From positions 186,001-250,000 of the forward strand of contig NZ_RBVZ01000001.1 of NCBI RefSeq assembly GCF_004000435.1: a stretch of DNA of 64,000 nucleotides, read 5' to 3'. This DNA is from Alexandriicola marinus (lineage in GTDB: Bacteria; Pseudomonadota; Alphaproteobacteria; Rhodobacterales; Rhodobacteraceae). Shown here in pieces: positions 27,546 through 35,700 of this stretch (its first letter is position 1; each line of letters opens with the position of its first letter). A model generated the notes under the pieces. The model had not been told where the DNA came from and ran no database searches. It worked only from the letters and a program-made list of their open reading frames with translations. A program made the position numbers and the translations under genes.

Positions 27546-28407
27546 TATCGCACATCTCGATGACTGGCTCGCCGAACGCGAAGCCGCCGTGCCCAACCTG
27601 CGGCCGGGCTGCGGCAAACGGATCGACTGGCCCGATGGAAAGGTCGGAAAGGCTGCGCATTCCGTGGTCTTCGTGCACGGCTTCTCTGCGGCCCCGCGCG
27701 AGTTGAGCCCTGTCCCCGAGCGGGTGGCCGCCGCCTTGGGCGCACCGTTTCATGCCACCCGGCTGACGGGCCACGGCCGCGACGGCCCCGCCATGGCCGA
27801 GGCCACGCTCGAGGCGTGGATGCGCGATGTCGCCGAGGCCGTCGAGATCGGTGCGGCCATAGGCGAGAAGGTGATCCTCATGGGCTGCTCCACCGGCTGC
27901 ACGCTGATCACGCTCGCGCTCATGCAGGGGATGCCTGCCGCGGGGGCGGTCATGATCTCGGCCAATTTCGCGCTGGCGAACCGGCGGATGCAGAGGGTCA
28001 TGGAACTGCCCGGTGCTGCGACATGGGCGCCGTGGTTCTTTGGGGGGGAACGGGGGTTCGAGCCGGAATCCGAGGCCCATGCCGCCAACTGGACAATCCG
28101 CTATCCCGCAATCGCGCTGTTCCCGATGATCAAGGCGGTCAAGGCCGTGCGCCGCGCCGATCTGTCAGGGATCAAGGTGCCGGCATTGTTCGCGACGAAC
28201 CCCGCCGACGCGGTCATCGATCCCCGCGAGGTGCGTCGTGTCATGACGCGCTGGGGCGGTCCTGTCGATCACTACGATGTTCACCCTGGCCCGGGCGAGG
28301 GCGGTGCCTCGGGGCACCTGATCACGGGCGATTTCTTCAGCCCCGGTCAGACCACCCCCGTCATTGAACGCACCTTGCGCTGGACGAAAGAGAGGGGCAT
28401 CGCCTGA
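27532..28407 (+). CDS. alpha/beta hydrolase (carboxylesterase-like) coupled to GPH transporter
   Basis: 291-residue serine hydrolase. VVFVHGFSAAPRELSP is the oxyanion region, GCSTGCT (about residues 117-123) the nucleophile elbow with Ser, TNPADAVIDP the acid loop, and GASGHLITG the His. The elbow has Cys next to Ser (GCSTG), also seen in some esterases and lipases. Start overlaps the transporter by 14 bases. Cytoplasmic, no signal peptide. Substrate unknown. Confidence 0.83.
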   Translation: MPLPDIAHLDDWLAEREAAVPNLRPGCGKRIDWPDGKVGKAAHSVVFVHGFSAAPRELSPVPERVAAALGAPFHATRLTGHGRDGPAMAEATLEAWMRDVAEAVEIGAAIGEKVILMGCSTGCTLITLALMQGMPAAGAVMISANFALANRRMQRVMELPGAATWAPWFFGGERGFEPESEAHAANWTIRYPAIALFPMIKAVKAVRRADLSGIKVPALFATNPADAVIDPREVRRVMTRWGGPVDHYDVHPGPGEGGASGHLITGDFFSPGQTTPVIERTLRWTKERGIA

Positions 28408-28447
28408 CCATCATGGGCGAAGGCGCGCCGTACCCCGGGGAACCCGG

Positions 28448-28474
28448 TTGACCTCGGGCATCGCGGTAGGTCAA
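28448..28474. promoter_or_regulatory. inverted repeat upstream of the third hydrolase
   Basis: Perfect seven-base inverted repeat TTGACCT/AGGTCAA with a 13-base spacer, 54 bases before the hydrolase start at 28528. TTGACC could be a -35 hexamer with the second arm near the -10. Either an operator or a chance repeat. Confidence 0.3.
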
Positions 28475-28527
28475 TTGCGGGCTCAGGGGCAGTCGGGTGA
28501 GGTTTCAGGAATGCGTGCAGGTCAGAC

Positions 28528-29238
28528 ATGAGCGAGCCACTTGTCCTGTTGCCCGGTTTCATGTGCGATAGCCGGCTCTACGAAGACCAGATGGCCGATC
28601 TGGGCCGTGATTTCGTTCTGGTCAGCGCACCGGTCTGGGCTGGAGAGCGGATCGAGGAAATCGCGTCCAACCTTCTGACGCAACTGCCGGCGAAATTCGC
28701 GCTGGCGGGGCATTCCTTCGGTGGCATGGTCGCGATGGAAATCCTGCGGCGTGCGCCGGAGCGTGTCACGCGGATCGCGCTGATGAATGTCACGCCCTTG
28801 CCCGAGACGCCCGATTTCGCGGCCATGCGCGAACCCCGGATCGTCGGCGCCCGGTCAGGTCGGCTGGCCGAGATCATGTCCGAGGAGATACCGGTCTCCG
28901 CGCTGGCGCCGGGGCCGGGCCGTGGCGCGGTGCGCGCCCGGATGCTCGAGATGGCTGAAAACCTTGGCCCGGAGGCGTTCTATTGCCAGACCCGCGCCAT
29001 TCAGCGCCGGCGCGATCAGCAATCGACGCTGCGCAAGCTGACCCAGCCCATGCTGATCCTTTGCGGAGCCTATGACACGATCTACCCGGTCAAGCGGCAC
29101 GAATTCCTGTCGCAGCTGATCCCCTATTCAAAGCTCAGGGTCATCGAGACGGCCGGCCATCTGCCCACGCTCGAGACGCCGCGTGACGTCACGCTTGCCT
29201 TGCGGGAATGGATGAGCCAGCCGCTTGTGCTGCGCTAG
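28528..29238 (+). CDS. alpha/beta hydrolase, third of the local set
   Basis: 236-residue alpha/beta hydrolase with the classical nucleophile elbow AGHSFGGM (Ser at about residue 62), acid in CGAYDTIYP, and His in ETAGHLPTLETP. Small lid region. A free-standing gene 120 bases after the previous hydrolase; an inverted repeat lies in that gap. It ends 14 bases before the convergent phaZ gene. Probable esterase-type enzyme of unknown substrate. Confidence 0.85.
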   Translation: MSEPLVLLPGFMCDSRLYEDQMADLGRDFVLVSAPVWAGERIEEIASNLLTQLPAKFALAGHSFGGMVAMEILRRAPERVTRIALMNVTPLPETPDFAAMREPRIVGARSGRLAEIMSEEIPVSALAPGPGRGAVRARMLEMAENLGPEAFYCQTRAIQRRRDQQSTLRKLTQPMLILCGAYDTIYPVKRHEFLSQLIPYSKLRVIETAGHLPTLETPRDVTLALREWMSQPLVLR

Positions 29239-29252
29239 GGACGGCAGCCGCC

Positions 29253-30584
29253 TCAGATCGGCAGCGATTCCGCGTCGTCGCCGGGCGCGCGTGCCGTCTT
29301 GGTGTCGACATGCGGTGCCTTGTCGGCGCGTTTCTTGCGGGTTTTCGGCTCTTCGGGCGAATTCGCGTCGATGAAGTCCAGCACAAGCGGGCGGATATTG
29401 TTCCGCCACGATTTGCCGGCAAAGATACCGTAGTGGCCCGCACCGCGTTCGAGGTGGCTGGCCTTCTTGGATTGCGGCAATCCTGTCAGCAGATCCAGCG
29501 CGGCCAGGCATTGGCCCGGGGCTGAGATGTCGTCGTCTTCGCCCTCCACGACGTTGACCGCGACGGTCGTGATCTTCGAGAAATCGACCTTGTGCCCGTC
29601 GACGACGAAGTCGTTCCGCGCGATTTCGCGGCCCTTGAAGATACGCTCGACCGTCGAGAGGTAGAATTCCGCCGTCATGTCCATGACGGCAAGGTATTCG
29701 TCATAGAACGTGTTGTGCTTGTCGTGTTCGGCCGCTTCGCCCTTGGCCACGCGAAGGATCTGGTCCTGGAAGGCCTGCGCATGAGTGCCGGCATTCATCG
29801 AGATGAACGAGGCCAACTGCAGAAGGCCGGGATAGACCATCCGTCCCACGCCATCATACTTGAAGCCGACGCGCTGGATCATCGTCTCTTCCAGCTGCCC
29901 CATCGTGACGGTCCGGCCGAAATCGGTGACGTCGGTGTGGTTGGCCTCCGGATCGACCGGTCCGCCGATCAGGGTCAGGCTGCGGGGCTGGGCGCCCGGG
30001 TCCAGCTCGGCAAGATAGGCGGTCGCCGCCAGAGCAAGCGGCACCGGCTGACAGACCGCGATCACATGGGTGTCGGGGCCAAGGTGGCGCAGGAATTCCA
30101 TCAGGTAGAGGGTGTAATCCTCGACGTCGAATTTGCCGGCACTGACCGGAATATCACGGGCATTGTGCCAATCCGTCACGAAGACTTCGCAATCGGGAAG
30201 CAAGGATATCACTGTCTTGCGCAGGAGGGTCGCGTAATGCCCGGACATGGGCGCCACCAGCAGAACCCGGCGCTTGCGCGGCGCACGGCCCGGCACCTTG
30301 AAGTGGATCAGGTCGCCGAAGGGCCGCTCCACCAGCTTCATCACGCGAACCGGATGATCGCGGCCATCCTCGGTCGTAACGGTCGGAATATCCCAGTCCG
30401 GCTTCGCCACCATACGCGCAAAACTGCGCTCGGTCACCTCGCCCCAGGCCTTCATCCATTCGATCATGGGATTGGCGGTCATGGCCATCGCCGGGTAGGC
30501 CCCGAATGCGCGCGCGGTCGCACCGATCCATTGATTGGTGTTGCGCAGACTCTCCATCAGATCGTAGGAAAGCATATATCTCAC
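29253..30584 (-). CDS. phaZ: intracellular polyhydroxyalkanoate depolymerase
   Basis: 443-residue PhaZ of the intracellular PHB depolymerase family, which breaks down storage granules. The nucleophile is a cysteine in VIAVCQPVPLAL (about residue 190), as in Cupriavidus PhaZ1; His in GAGHYGIFAG and Asp in EGEDDDISAP complete the triad. Start chosen is GTG 30584 (giving MRYMLSYDL), since GGAGG is seven bases upstream; the ATG at 30575 is too far. It is divergent from phaC across 128 bases that contain a near-match to a PhaR site. Confidence 0.92.
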   Translation of the reverse strand: MRYMLSYDLMESLRNTNQWIGATARAFGAYPAMAMTANPMIEWMKAWGEVTERSFARMVAKPDWDIPTVTTEDGRDHPVRVMKLVERPFGDLIHFKVPGRAPRKRRVLLVAPMSGHYATLLRKTVISLLPDCEVFVTDWHNARDIPVSAGKFDVEDYTLYLMEFLRHLGPDTHVIAVCQPVPLALAATAYLAELDPGAQPRSLTLIGGPVDPEANHTDVTDFGRTVTMGQLEETMIQRVGFKYDGVGRMVYPGLLQLASFISMNAGTHAQAFQDQILRVAKGEAAEHDKHNTFYDEYLAVMDMTAEFYLSTVERIFKGREIARNDFVVDGHKVDFSKITTVAVNVVEGEDDDISAPGQCLAALDLLTGLPQSKKASHLERGAGHYGIFAGKSWRNNIRPLVLDFIDANSPEEPKTRKKRADKAPHVDTKTARAPGDDAESLPI

Positions 30585-30658
30585 GGCTCTACCTCCAGCT
30601 CTCATCGCAGCATTCCAGAGGGATAGTCTGCAAGAAACAGAACCAGGACTTGAAAATG

Positions 30659-30669
30659 CTGCAGGTGCA
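30659..30669. promoter_or_regulatory. imperfect PhaR-type operator between phaZ and phaC
   Basis: CTGCAGGTGCA resembles the PhaR operator CTGC-N3-GCAG with a degenerate right arm (TGCA). It lies in the 128-base divergent gap between phaZ and phaC, where PhaR control would be expected. A weak match on sequence alone. Confidence 0.35.
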
Positions 30670-30712
30670 AAGGTAGGGGCAAGCTGCCGTTAACACAACA
30701 AAGGATTTTCCG

Positions 30713-32521
30713 ATGCCCGGTGAAAAGACTGGTGACGAGACAGAAAGCAACGCGACGTCACTGGCGAAATTCGAGGAAAATCTCGGGCGGATCGAGGAAC
30801 TGACAGAGCGGCTTCTGAACGCGATGGCGACCCGACGGGACGTCCGGCCGGACCTTCAGGGGCCGTCTCAGGATCTCTACATGAAGGCCGGCGCCGCCTA
30901 CATGACCGAGATGATGAGCAATCCCGCCCGGATGATCGAGCATCAGGTCGAATACTGGGGCAAGACGCTGCGACATTATGTCGAGGCACAGCAGGCCTTC
31001 GTCGAAGGAGGATTCGCGGCGCCCAGGGACGAAACCGCAGGCGACAAGAGGTTCTCGAACCCCCTGTGGAAGACCAACCCCTATTTCAACTTCGTCAAGC
31101 AGCAGTATCTGATGAATGCCGAGGCGATCGAAAAGGCGGTCTCTGCCATCGAGGGTCTGGATGACCACGAACGCCAGCGGGTCGAGTATTTCTCGCGCCA
31201 GATCGTCGACCTGTTCAGCCCGACGAACTTCCTTGCCACCAACCCCGACGCGTTGGAGCGCGCGATCGAGACCGAGGGCGAAAGCCTAGTCAAAGGGCTC
31301 GAAAACCTGATCGAGGACCTCGAATCCCACGATGGCAACATCGTCGTCACGCTGGCCGACAAGGACGCCTTCCGCGTCGGTGAGAATATCGCGACCGCCC
31401 CCGGCGAGGTCGTGTTCCGCAACCACATGTTCGAGCTGATCCAGTATGCGCCCTCGACCGAAGAGGTTCACGAGATCCCCTTGGTGATCTTCCCGCCCTG
31501 GATCAACAAGTTCTACATCCTCGACCTCAAGCCGCAGAACAGCTTTATCCGCTGGGTGGTCGAACAGGGCTATACCGTTTTCGTCGTCAGCTGGGTCAAT
31601 CCCGATGCCGGTTACCGCGACATCGGCATGAGCGACTATTTCGAGGACGGATACCTCAAGGCCATTTCCACGGCCAAGGACATCTGCGGCACCGAAACCG
31701 TCAATGCGATCGGCTATTGCATCGCCGGCACCACCCTGTCGCTGTCGCTGGCGCGGATGGCGCAGCTTGGGGACACCTCGGTCCGGTCCGCCACGTTCTT
31801 TACCACGCTGACCGATTTTTCCGATCCGGGCGAAGTGGGCGTCTTTCTCGACGATGATTTCGTCGACGGGCTCGAGGCGGAGGTCTCCGAGACCGGCATT
31901 CTCGACAGCTTCTACATGGCGCGGACGTTCTCTTATCTGCGTTCGAACGACCTGATCTATGGCCCCGCCATCAAGAGCTACATGATGGGACAGGCGCCGC
32001 CGGCGTTCGACCTGCTCTACTGGAACGGCGACGGCACGAACCTTCCCGGACGGATGAGTATCGAATACCTGCGCGGTCTGTGCCAGGGAAACCGCTTTGC
32101 CACGGACGGGTTCGGGATCGGGGGCGGAACCGTGCGCCTGTCGGACGTGAATATCCCGCTGTGCGCCGTGGCCTGCGAGACCGATCACATCGCACCGTGG
32201 AAAGCCAGCTATGCAGGCATCCGGCAGATGGGATCGGCGGACAAGACCTTCATCCTGTCGGAAAGCGGCCATATCGCCGGGATCGTGAACCCGCCGACCC
32301 GGGTGAAATACGGCCATTACACGAATGACGACCTGAGCCTGCCCGCCGAAGACTGGCAGGCCGGGGCAGAGGAACATGCCGGATCGTGGTGGCCCAGATG
32401 GGAAGCCTGGCTTGCGCCCAAGTCGGGGTCGATGATCCCGGCGCGGACGCCCGGCTCCGGCAAATACCCGCCGCTCGCCCCCGCGCCGGGCACCTATGTC
32501 ACTGCGGTTCCGGATGTCTGA
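30713..32521 (+). CDS. phaC: class I poly(3-hydroxyalkanoate) synthase
   Basis: 602-residue granule-associated polymerase joining (R)-3-hydroxyacyl-CoA into PHA. The PhaC box with the nucleophile cysteine is IGYCIAGTTLSLSLA, Cys336. Asp in CETDHIAPWK and His in SESGHIAGIVNPP complete the triad. Length and a single-gene synthase without phaE nearby make it class I. The thiolase and reductase genes phaA/phaB are not in this window. Divergent from phaZ; phaP follows 142 bases downstream under its own PhaR-type sites. Confidence 0.94.
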   Translation: MPGEKTGDETESNATSLAKFEENLGRIEELTERLLNAMATRRDVRPDLQGPSQDLYMKAGAAYMTEMMSNPARMIEHQVEYWGKTLRHYVEAQQAFVEGGFAAPRDETAGDKRFSNPLWKTNPYFNFVKQQYLMNAEAIEKAVSAIEGLDDHERQRVEYFSRQIVDLFSPTNFLATNPDALERAIETEGESLVKGLENLIEDLESHDGNIVVTLADKDAFRVGENIATAPGEVVFRNHMFELIQYAPSTEEVHEIPLVIFPPWINKFYILDLKPQNSFIRWVVEQGYTVFVVSWVNPDAGYRDIGMSDYFEDGYLKAISTAKDICGTETVNAIGYCIAGTTLSLSLARMAQLGDTSVRSATFFTTLTDFSDPGEVGVFLDDDFVDGLEAEVSETGILDSFYMARTFSYLRSNDLIYGPAIKSYMMGQAPPAFDLLYWNGDGTNLPGRMSIEYLRGLCQGNRFATDGFGIGGGTVRLSDVNIPLCAVACETDHIAPWKASYAGIRQMGSADKTFILSESGHIAGIVNPPTRVKYGHYTNDDLSLPAEDWQAGAEEHAGSWWPRWEAWLAPKSGSMIPARTPGSGKYPPLAPAPGTYVTAVPDV

Positions 32522-32555
32522 CGCGCAGATTTTCGCGCGCCCGGAAGAAAAATTG

Positions 32556-32566
32556 CTGCGCTGCAG
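32556..32566. promoter_or_regulatory. PhaR-type operator 1 upstream of phaP
   Basis: CTGCGCTGCAG matches CTGC-N3-GCAG exactly. It lies in the phaC-phaP gap, about 100 bases before the phaP start, and 28 bases (centre to centre) from a second copy. PhaR repressors of Paracoccus and Rhodobacter bind this pattern at phasin promoters. Confidence 0.65.
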
Positions 32567-32581
32567 AAAAATGTCTTGATT

Positions 32582-32596
32582 TGCTGCAGTGCAGCA
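32582..32596. promoter_or_regulatory. PhaR-type operator 2 upstream of phaP
   Basis: TGCTGCAGTGCAGCA is a perfect inverted repeat with six-base arms around AGT, containing CTGC-N3-GCAG. It stands 68 bases before the phaP ATG, near where the promoter would be. The better of the two sites. Confidence 0.7.
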
Positions 32597-32663
32597 TCCA
32601 TATTCGGTTCAGGATTTAGAACAGGAGGGCAAAGGTCCTCCGTTGAACCGAAAGGTGAACGAC

Positions 32664-33116
32664 ATGGCTACCAAGGCAAAAACCCAAGACTACACCGCGA
32701 TGATGAAAGACATGATGTCTGCATTCCCGATGGACATGAAGCCCTTCGAGGACATGATGAAGAGCCAGACCGCGATGGCCGAAAAGATGTCCGGCGTTGC
32801 CCTTGAGGCCGCCCAGAAGTCGACCGACCTGTCCTCCAAATGGGCGCTCGACACGCTGGCCAAGATGGAAGACATGACCAAGGTCAAGGAAGAGCCGTCC
32901 GACTATGCCAAGTCGATGACCGACTTCATGCAGTCGACCGCTGAATCCACCGCCGAGCACATGGCCGCCTTCGCCGAGATCGCGAAGAAGGTCCAGACCG
33001 AGACGATGGAACTGATGCTGGCCGCCGGCAAGGACGCGACGGCCGACATGACCGAAGCCGCCAAGAAGGCGACCACGGAAATGACCGCTGCCGCCAAGAA
33101 AGCGACCGCGAAGTAA
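32664..33116 (+). CDS. phaP: phasin (PHA granule-associated protein)
   Basis: 150-residue helical protein coating PHA granules. Typical features are amphipathic, methionine-rich N-terminal helices (MMKDMMSAFPMDMKPFEDMM), no cysteine, and an Ala/Lys-rich C-terminal repeat (AAKKATTEMTAAAKKATAK). Start ATG 32664 is preceded by AAAGGTG; the frame is open to 32589 but that part lies over the operator. Regulated, by inference, through the two upstream PhaR-type sites. Confidence 0.9.
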   Translation: MATKAKTQDYTAMMKDMMSAFPMDMKPFEDMMKSQTAMAEKMSGVALEAAQKSTDLSSKWALDTLAKMEDMTKVKEEPSDYAKSMTDFMQSTAESTAEHMAAFAEIAKKVQTETMELMLAAGKDATADMTEAAKKATTEMTAAAKKATAK

Positions 33117-33203
33117 TCGGGCGAACGGCCGGGGCCCTCCCTCCCACGGCCGGATCGGACAGGGGCTGCGCCACCCTCCTCCCTCAGGCGCATCTCCTCC
33201 CCG

Positions 33204-33234
33204 AAAGGGCGAGCCTCCGGGCCCGCCCTTTTTT
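33204..33234 (+). terminator. Rho-independent terminator after phaP
   Basis: Stem AAGGGCG (33205-33211) / CGCCCTT (33224-33230) with a 12-base GC-rich loop and a run of T continuing to 33234. It sits 88 bases beyond the phaP stop and before phaR, so it would end the phaP transcript. Confidence 0.8.
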
Positions 33235-33284
33235 CATGTCGACATCGCCCTCTTTCCTTTTTGCAGAAGGACGCCTAGGCTTCT

Positions 33285-33295
33285 CTGCGCTGCAA
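33285..33295. promoter_or_regulatory. near-match PhaR operator upstream of phaR
   Basis: CTGCGCTGCAA agrees with CTGC-N3-GCAG except for the last base, 22 bases before the phaR ATG. It would fit PhaR autoregulation. Confidence 0.5.
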
Positions 33296-33317
33296 CATCG
33301 AAGGGAGTGACCGGTTC

Positions 33318-33872
33318 ATGGCCGATACAGCCAAGCCGCTTCTGATCAAGCGCTACGCCAGCCGGCGCCTCTACAACACCGAAACAAGCGATTACGTCAC
33401 GCTGGAAGATATCGCGAGTTTCATTCGCGAAGGCCGCGAAGTGCAGATCGTCGATCTCAAGTCAGGGGATGATCTGACCCGCCAATACCTGCTGCAGATC
33501 ATTGCCGAACACGAAAGCCGCGGTGAAAGCGTCTTACCGGTCGATGTGCTGACCGATCTGGTGCGCAGCTATACGAGCCAGGCGGCCAGCGTCGTGCCGC
33601 AATTCCTTGCCGCCTCGTTCGATATGCTCCGCGAGGGGCAGTCGAAGGCCATGGAGACGATGACCAAGGCCAACCCGATGGCCTCCATGCCCGGCTTCGA
33701 GGCAATGCGCGCCCAGCAGGAAGCTTTCTTCCAGGCGATGATGGGCGGGGCCGACAGCGGCGAATCGAGCGCATCCCGGACCGACGACGGCAAGAAGAAG
33801 GATGCTGAACTGGATGAGTTGAAGCGGCAGCTGGCCGACATGCAGGAAAAGCTGTCGAAGTTTGGCAAGTAG
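33318..33872 (+). CDS. phaR: polyhydroxyalkanoate synthesis repressor
   Basis: 184-residue DNA-binding protein that senses PHA and represses phasin and its own gene. The N-terminal PHB_acc_N domain is clear: IKRYASRRLYNTETSDYVTL then EVQIVDLKSGDDLTRQYLLQ. The middle (AAQFLAASFDMLREGQSKAME-like region) is helical and the C-terminus ends in a short coiled coil (ELDELKRQLADMQEKLSKF). Candidate binding sites lie before phaP and before this gene. Followed by two hairpins shared with a convergent gene. Confidence 0.93.
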   Translation: MADTAKPLLIKRYASRRLYNTETSDYVTLEDIASFIREGREVQIVDLKSGDDLTRQYLLQIIAEHESRGESVLPVDVLTDLVRSYTSQAASVVPQFLAASFDMLREGQSKAMETMTKANPMASMPGFEAMRAQQEAFFQAMMGGADSGESSASRTDDGKKKDAELDELKRQLADMQEKLSKFGK

Positions 33873-33909
33873 GCGCCGGGCAACAAAATTGGCCAATTTT
33901 GTTGGCGCC
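33872..33909. terminator. bidirectional terminator, first of two hairpins after phaR
   Basis: Perfect palindromic arms CAACAAAATTGG/CCAATTTTGTTG (33881-33904) flanked by GGCGCC on both sides (33872-33877 and 33904-33909). It begins at the last base of phaR. A/T-rich arms give T runs on either strand, so it can end transcripts from both convergent genes. Confidence 0.7.
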
Positions 33910-33929
33910 CAAAATTCTGGAATTTTGGG
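33908..33929. terminator. bidirectional terminator, second hairpin
   Basis: Perfect palindrome CCCAAAATTC-TG-GAATTTTGGG directly abutting the TAA stop of the minus-strand gene (33930-33932). Together with the first hairpin it forms a double stop between convergent genes. Confidence 0.7.
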
Positions 33930-34163
33930 TTACACGATCTGCTGAACCGGGCCGGGATCGCAGACGATCACGAAATGGGCGCGGGTCCGGATCAGGCGGA
34001 AGTTCCGCCGCCTGACCTCGGATATCAGGGCTGCGCGACCCACTTCGCGTTCGACATCGGCGATCTGTCGGCGGATCACGCCACCGGTTTCCACCGCGCG
34101 GGATTTGAACACCTGATCCAGCCAGTCCTGACCGCGTGCCCGTTTGTGAGAGGTCATGTCCAT
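33930..34163 (-). CDS. small conserved protein, sometimes mislabelled PRA isomerase
   Basis: 77 residues, rich in Arg, no signal peptide. The conserved core is WLDQVF, GGVIRRQIADVEREVGR, EVRRRNFRLIRT and CDPGPVQQIV. Short homologues in Rhodobacteraceae carry the name N-(5'-phosphoribosyl)anthranilate isomerase, but it is far too short and shows no TrpF barrel motif, so that name should not be used. Function unknown. Convergent with phaR; its stop sits against the second palindrome. Confidence 0.72.
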   Translation of the reverse strand: MDMTSHKRARGQDWLDQVFKSRAVETGGVIRRQIADVEREVGRAALISEVRRRNFRLIRTRAHFVIVCDPGPVQQIV

Positions 34164-34198
34164 GACTCGATCCTGCGGGCAGGATGGTTAAGGGTTTC

Positions 34199-35566
34199 CT
34201 AACCAACTTCTGCGAAAACGGTGTCGAGTGCGTGATCGAGCTTGTCGAACATCTCGTCCATCTGCCCTTCGGTCATGATGAAAGGCGGGCAGAGCACGAC
34301 CGCCTGACCCAGCGGCCGGCAGATCAGGCCCACATCGGTACAGGCGTTGGCGATCCTTTCCGAGACGGACAGATGGCCCGCAAAGGGCGTCTTCGTCTCC
34401 TTGTCGGCCACGGCCTCGACCGCGCCCATAAGACCCTTTCCCCGCCATTCCCCGATATTGGGCTTTTCCGCGATCCGGGCCAGCCCTGCCTCGAACCTCG
34501 GGGTCAGGGCGCGGACGTTTTCGATCAGGCCCTCGTTCAGGATGACATCGATCGCCTTCAGGGCGATCGCGCAGCCCACCGGGTGACCCGATGCGGTAAA
34601 GCCATGGGGGAATTCCTCCGCGGCTTCGCTTGCGGCCTGTAGCCTGTCGGACAACTCTGGTCCGAGTATCACCGCGCCCATGGGGAAGAACCCTGCCGTC
34701 AGGTTCTTGGACGAGATGATCGCATCGGGCACGAAATCATAGTTTTCCGAGCCCCAGACCGTCCCGGTCCGGCCAAAGCCGCAGATCACCTCGTCCGCGA
34801 CGAGGGGAATGCCATAGCGGCGCAGCACTGGCTGCACCGCCTGGAAATAGCCTTCTGATGGCGGGATCACGCCGCCCGCGCCCATCACAGGTTCCGCGAC
34901 GAAGGCCGCGATCGTGTCGGGCCCTTCGCGGATGATCGTTTCCTCGAGTTCACGCGCCATGCGGGCGGTGAACGCCGCCTCCGTCTCTCCGGGGCGGCCC
35001 TCGCGCCAGTAGTGCGGGCAGGTCAGGTGGATGAACCCGGGCAGGGGCAGCCCAAAAAGCGCGTTGTAGGGTTTGCCGGTCATCGAGGCCGACACGGCCG
35101 TGACCCCATGATAGCCGTTCACGCGGGTCAGGATCTTGCGACGCTCGGGATGGCCCTCGGCCCGTCCGAGGAACCACATCATCTTGACCAGCGTGTCATT
35201 CGCCTCCGACCCCGAATTGGTGTAGAACACCTTTCCGCGTTCGAAGGGCGACACTTCGATCAACCGTTCGGATAACATCACGGTCTGGTCCGACATCCGG
35301 CCGAAGAACGCGTGATATCCGGGGAAGCGCGCATATTGCGCCTGCGCGGCTTCGGTCAGGCCGGGATGGTCGAAGCCTGCGACCATGTTCCAAAGGCCTG
35401 AATTCGCATCCAGATATTCACGCCCAGTTACATCATAGACATAGGGCCCCTTGCCATGGGTCAGCACAACCGCGCCGCGCTCGTGGATCGTGGGCAGATC
35501 GGTGAAGCCATAGAGAGAATGGGCGCTTGCGCGCGCATCCCATGAATTGTGACTGTCAGTTGCCAT
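34199..35566 (-). CDS. class III aminotransferase (omega-aminotransferase)
   Basis: 455-residue PLP enzyme. Seen: GREYLDANSGLWNMVAGFDH, TNSGSEANDT (phosphate-binding), VNGYHGVTAVSASM, VADEVICGFGRTG (Asp binding the ring nitrogen) and ISSKNLTAGFFPMGAV with the catalytic Lys. Members of this group move the terminal amino group of putrescine, beta-alanine, taurine or similar to pyruvate or 2-oxoglutarate. GGAG six bases before ATG 35566 sets the start. Divergent from a LysR regulator, which probably controls it; amine-catabolism genes lie downstream of that. Confidence 0.88.
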   Translation of the reverse strand: MATDSHNSWDARASAHSLYGFTDLPTIHERGAVVLTHGKGPYVYDVTGREYLDANSGLWNMVAGFDHPGLTEAAQAQYARFPGYHAFFGRMSDQTVMLSERLIEVSPFERGKVFYTNSGSEANDTLVKMMWFLGRAEGHPERRKILTRVNGYHGVTAVSASMTGKPYNALFGLPLPGFIHLTCPHYWREGRPGETEAAFTARMARELEETIIREGPDTIAAFVAEPVMGAGGVIPPSEGYFQAVQPVLRRYGIPLVADEVICGFGRTGTVWGSENYDFVPDAIISSKNLTAGFFPMGAVILGPELSDRLQAASEAAEEFPHGFTASGHPVGCAIALKAIDVILNEGLIENVRALTPRFEAGLARIAEKPNIGEWRGKGLMGAVEAVADKETKTPFAGHLSVSERIANACTDVGLICRPLGQAVVLCPPFIMTEGQMDEMFDKLDHALDTVFAEVG

Positions 35567-35700
35567 GGCGTGCTCCAGCGGCGGTGTTGCGTCGGCGCAG
35601 ATGCTAGGCCCGGCCCCGGCCGGCTGCAATCGCCCCGTTGCAGAGGGGACGGCTTCGCCCTAGCGTCCGAATGGAACGCGCAGTCCGGGGATCGCCGCCC

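Noticed and set aside
33930-34163. Naming the 77-residue protein phosphoribosylanthranilate isomerase
   Set aside because: Too short for TrpF and lacks barrel motifs.
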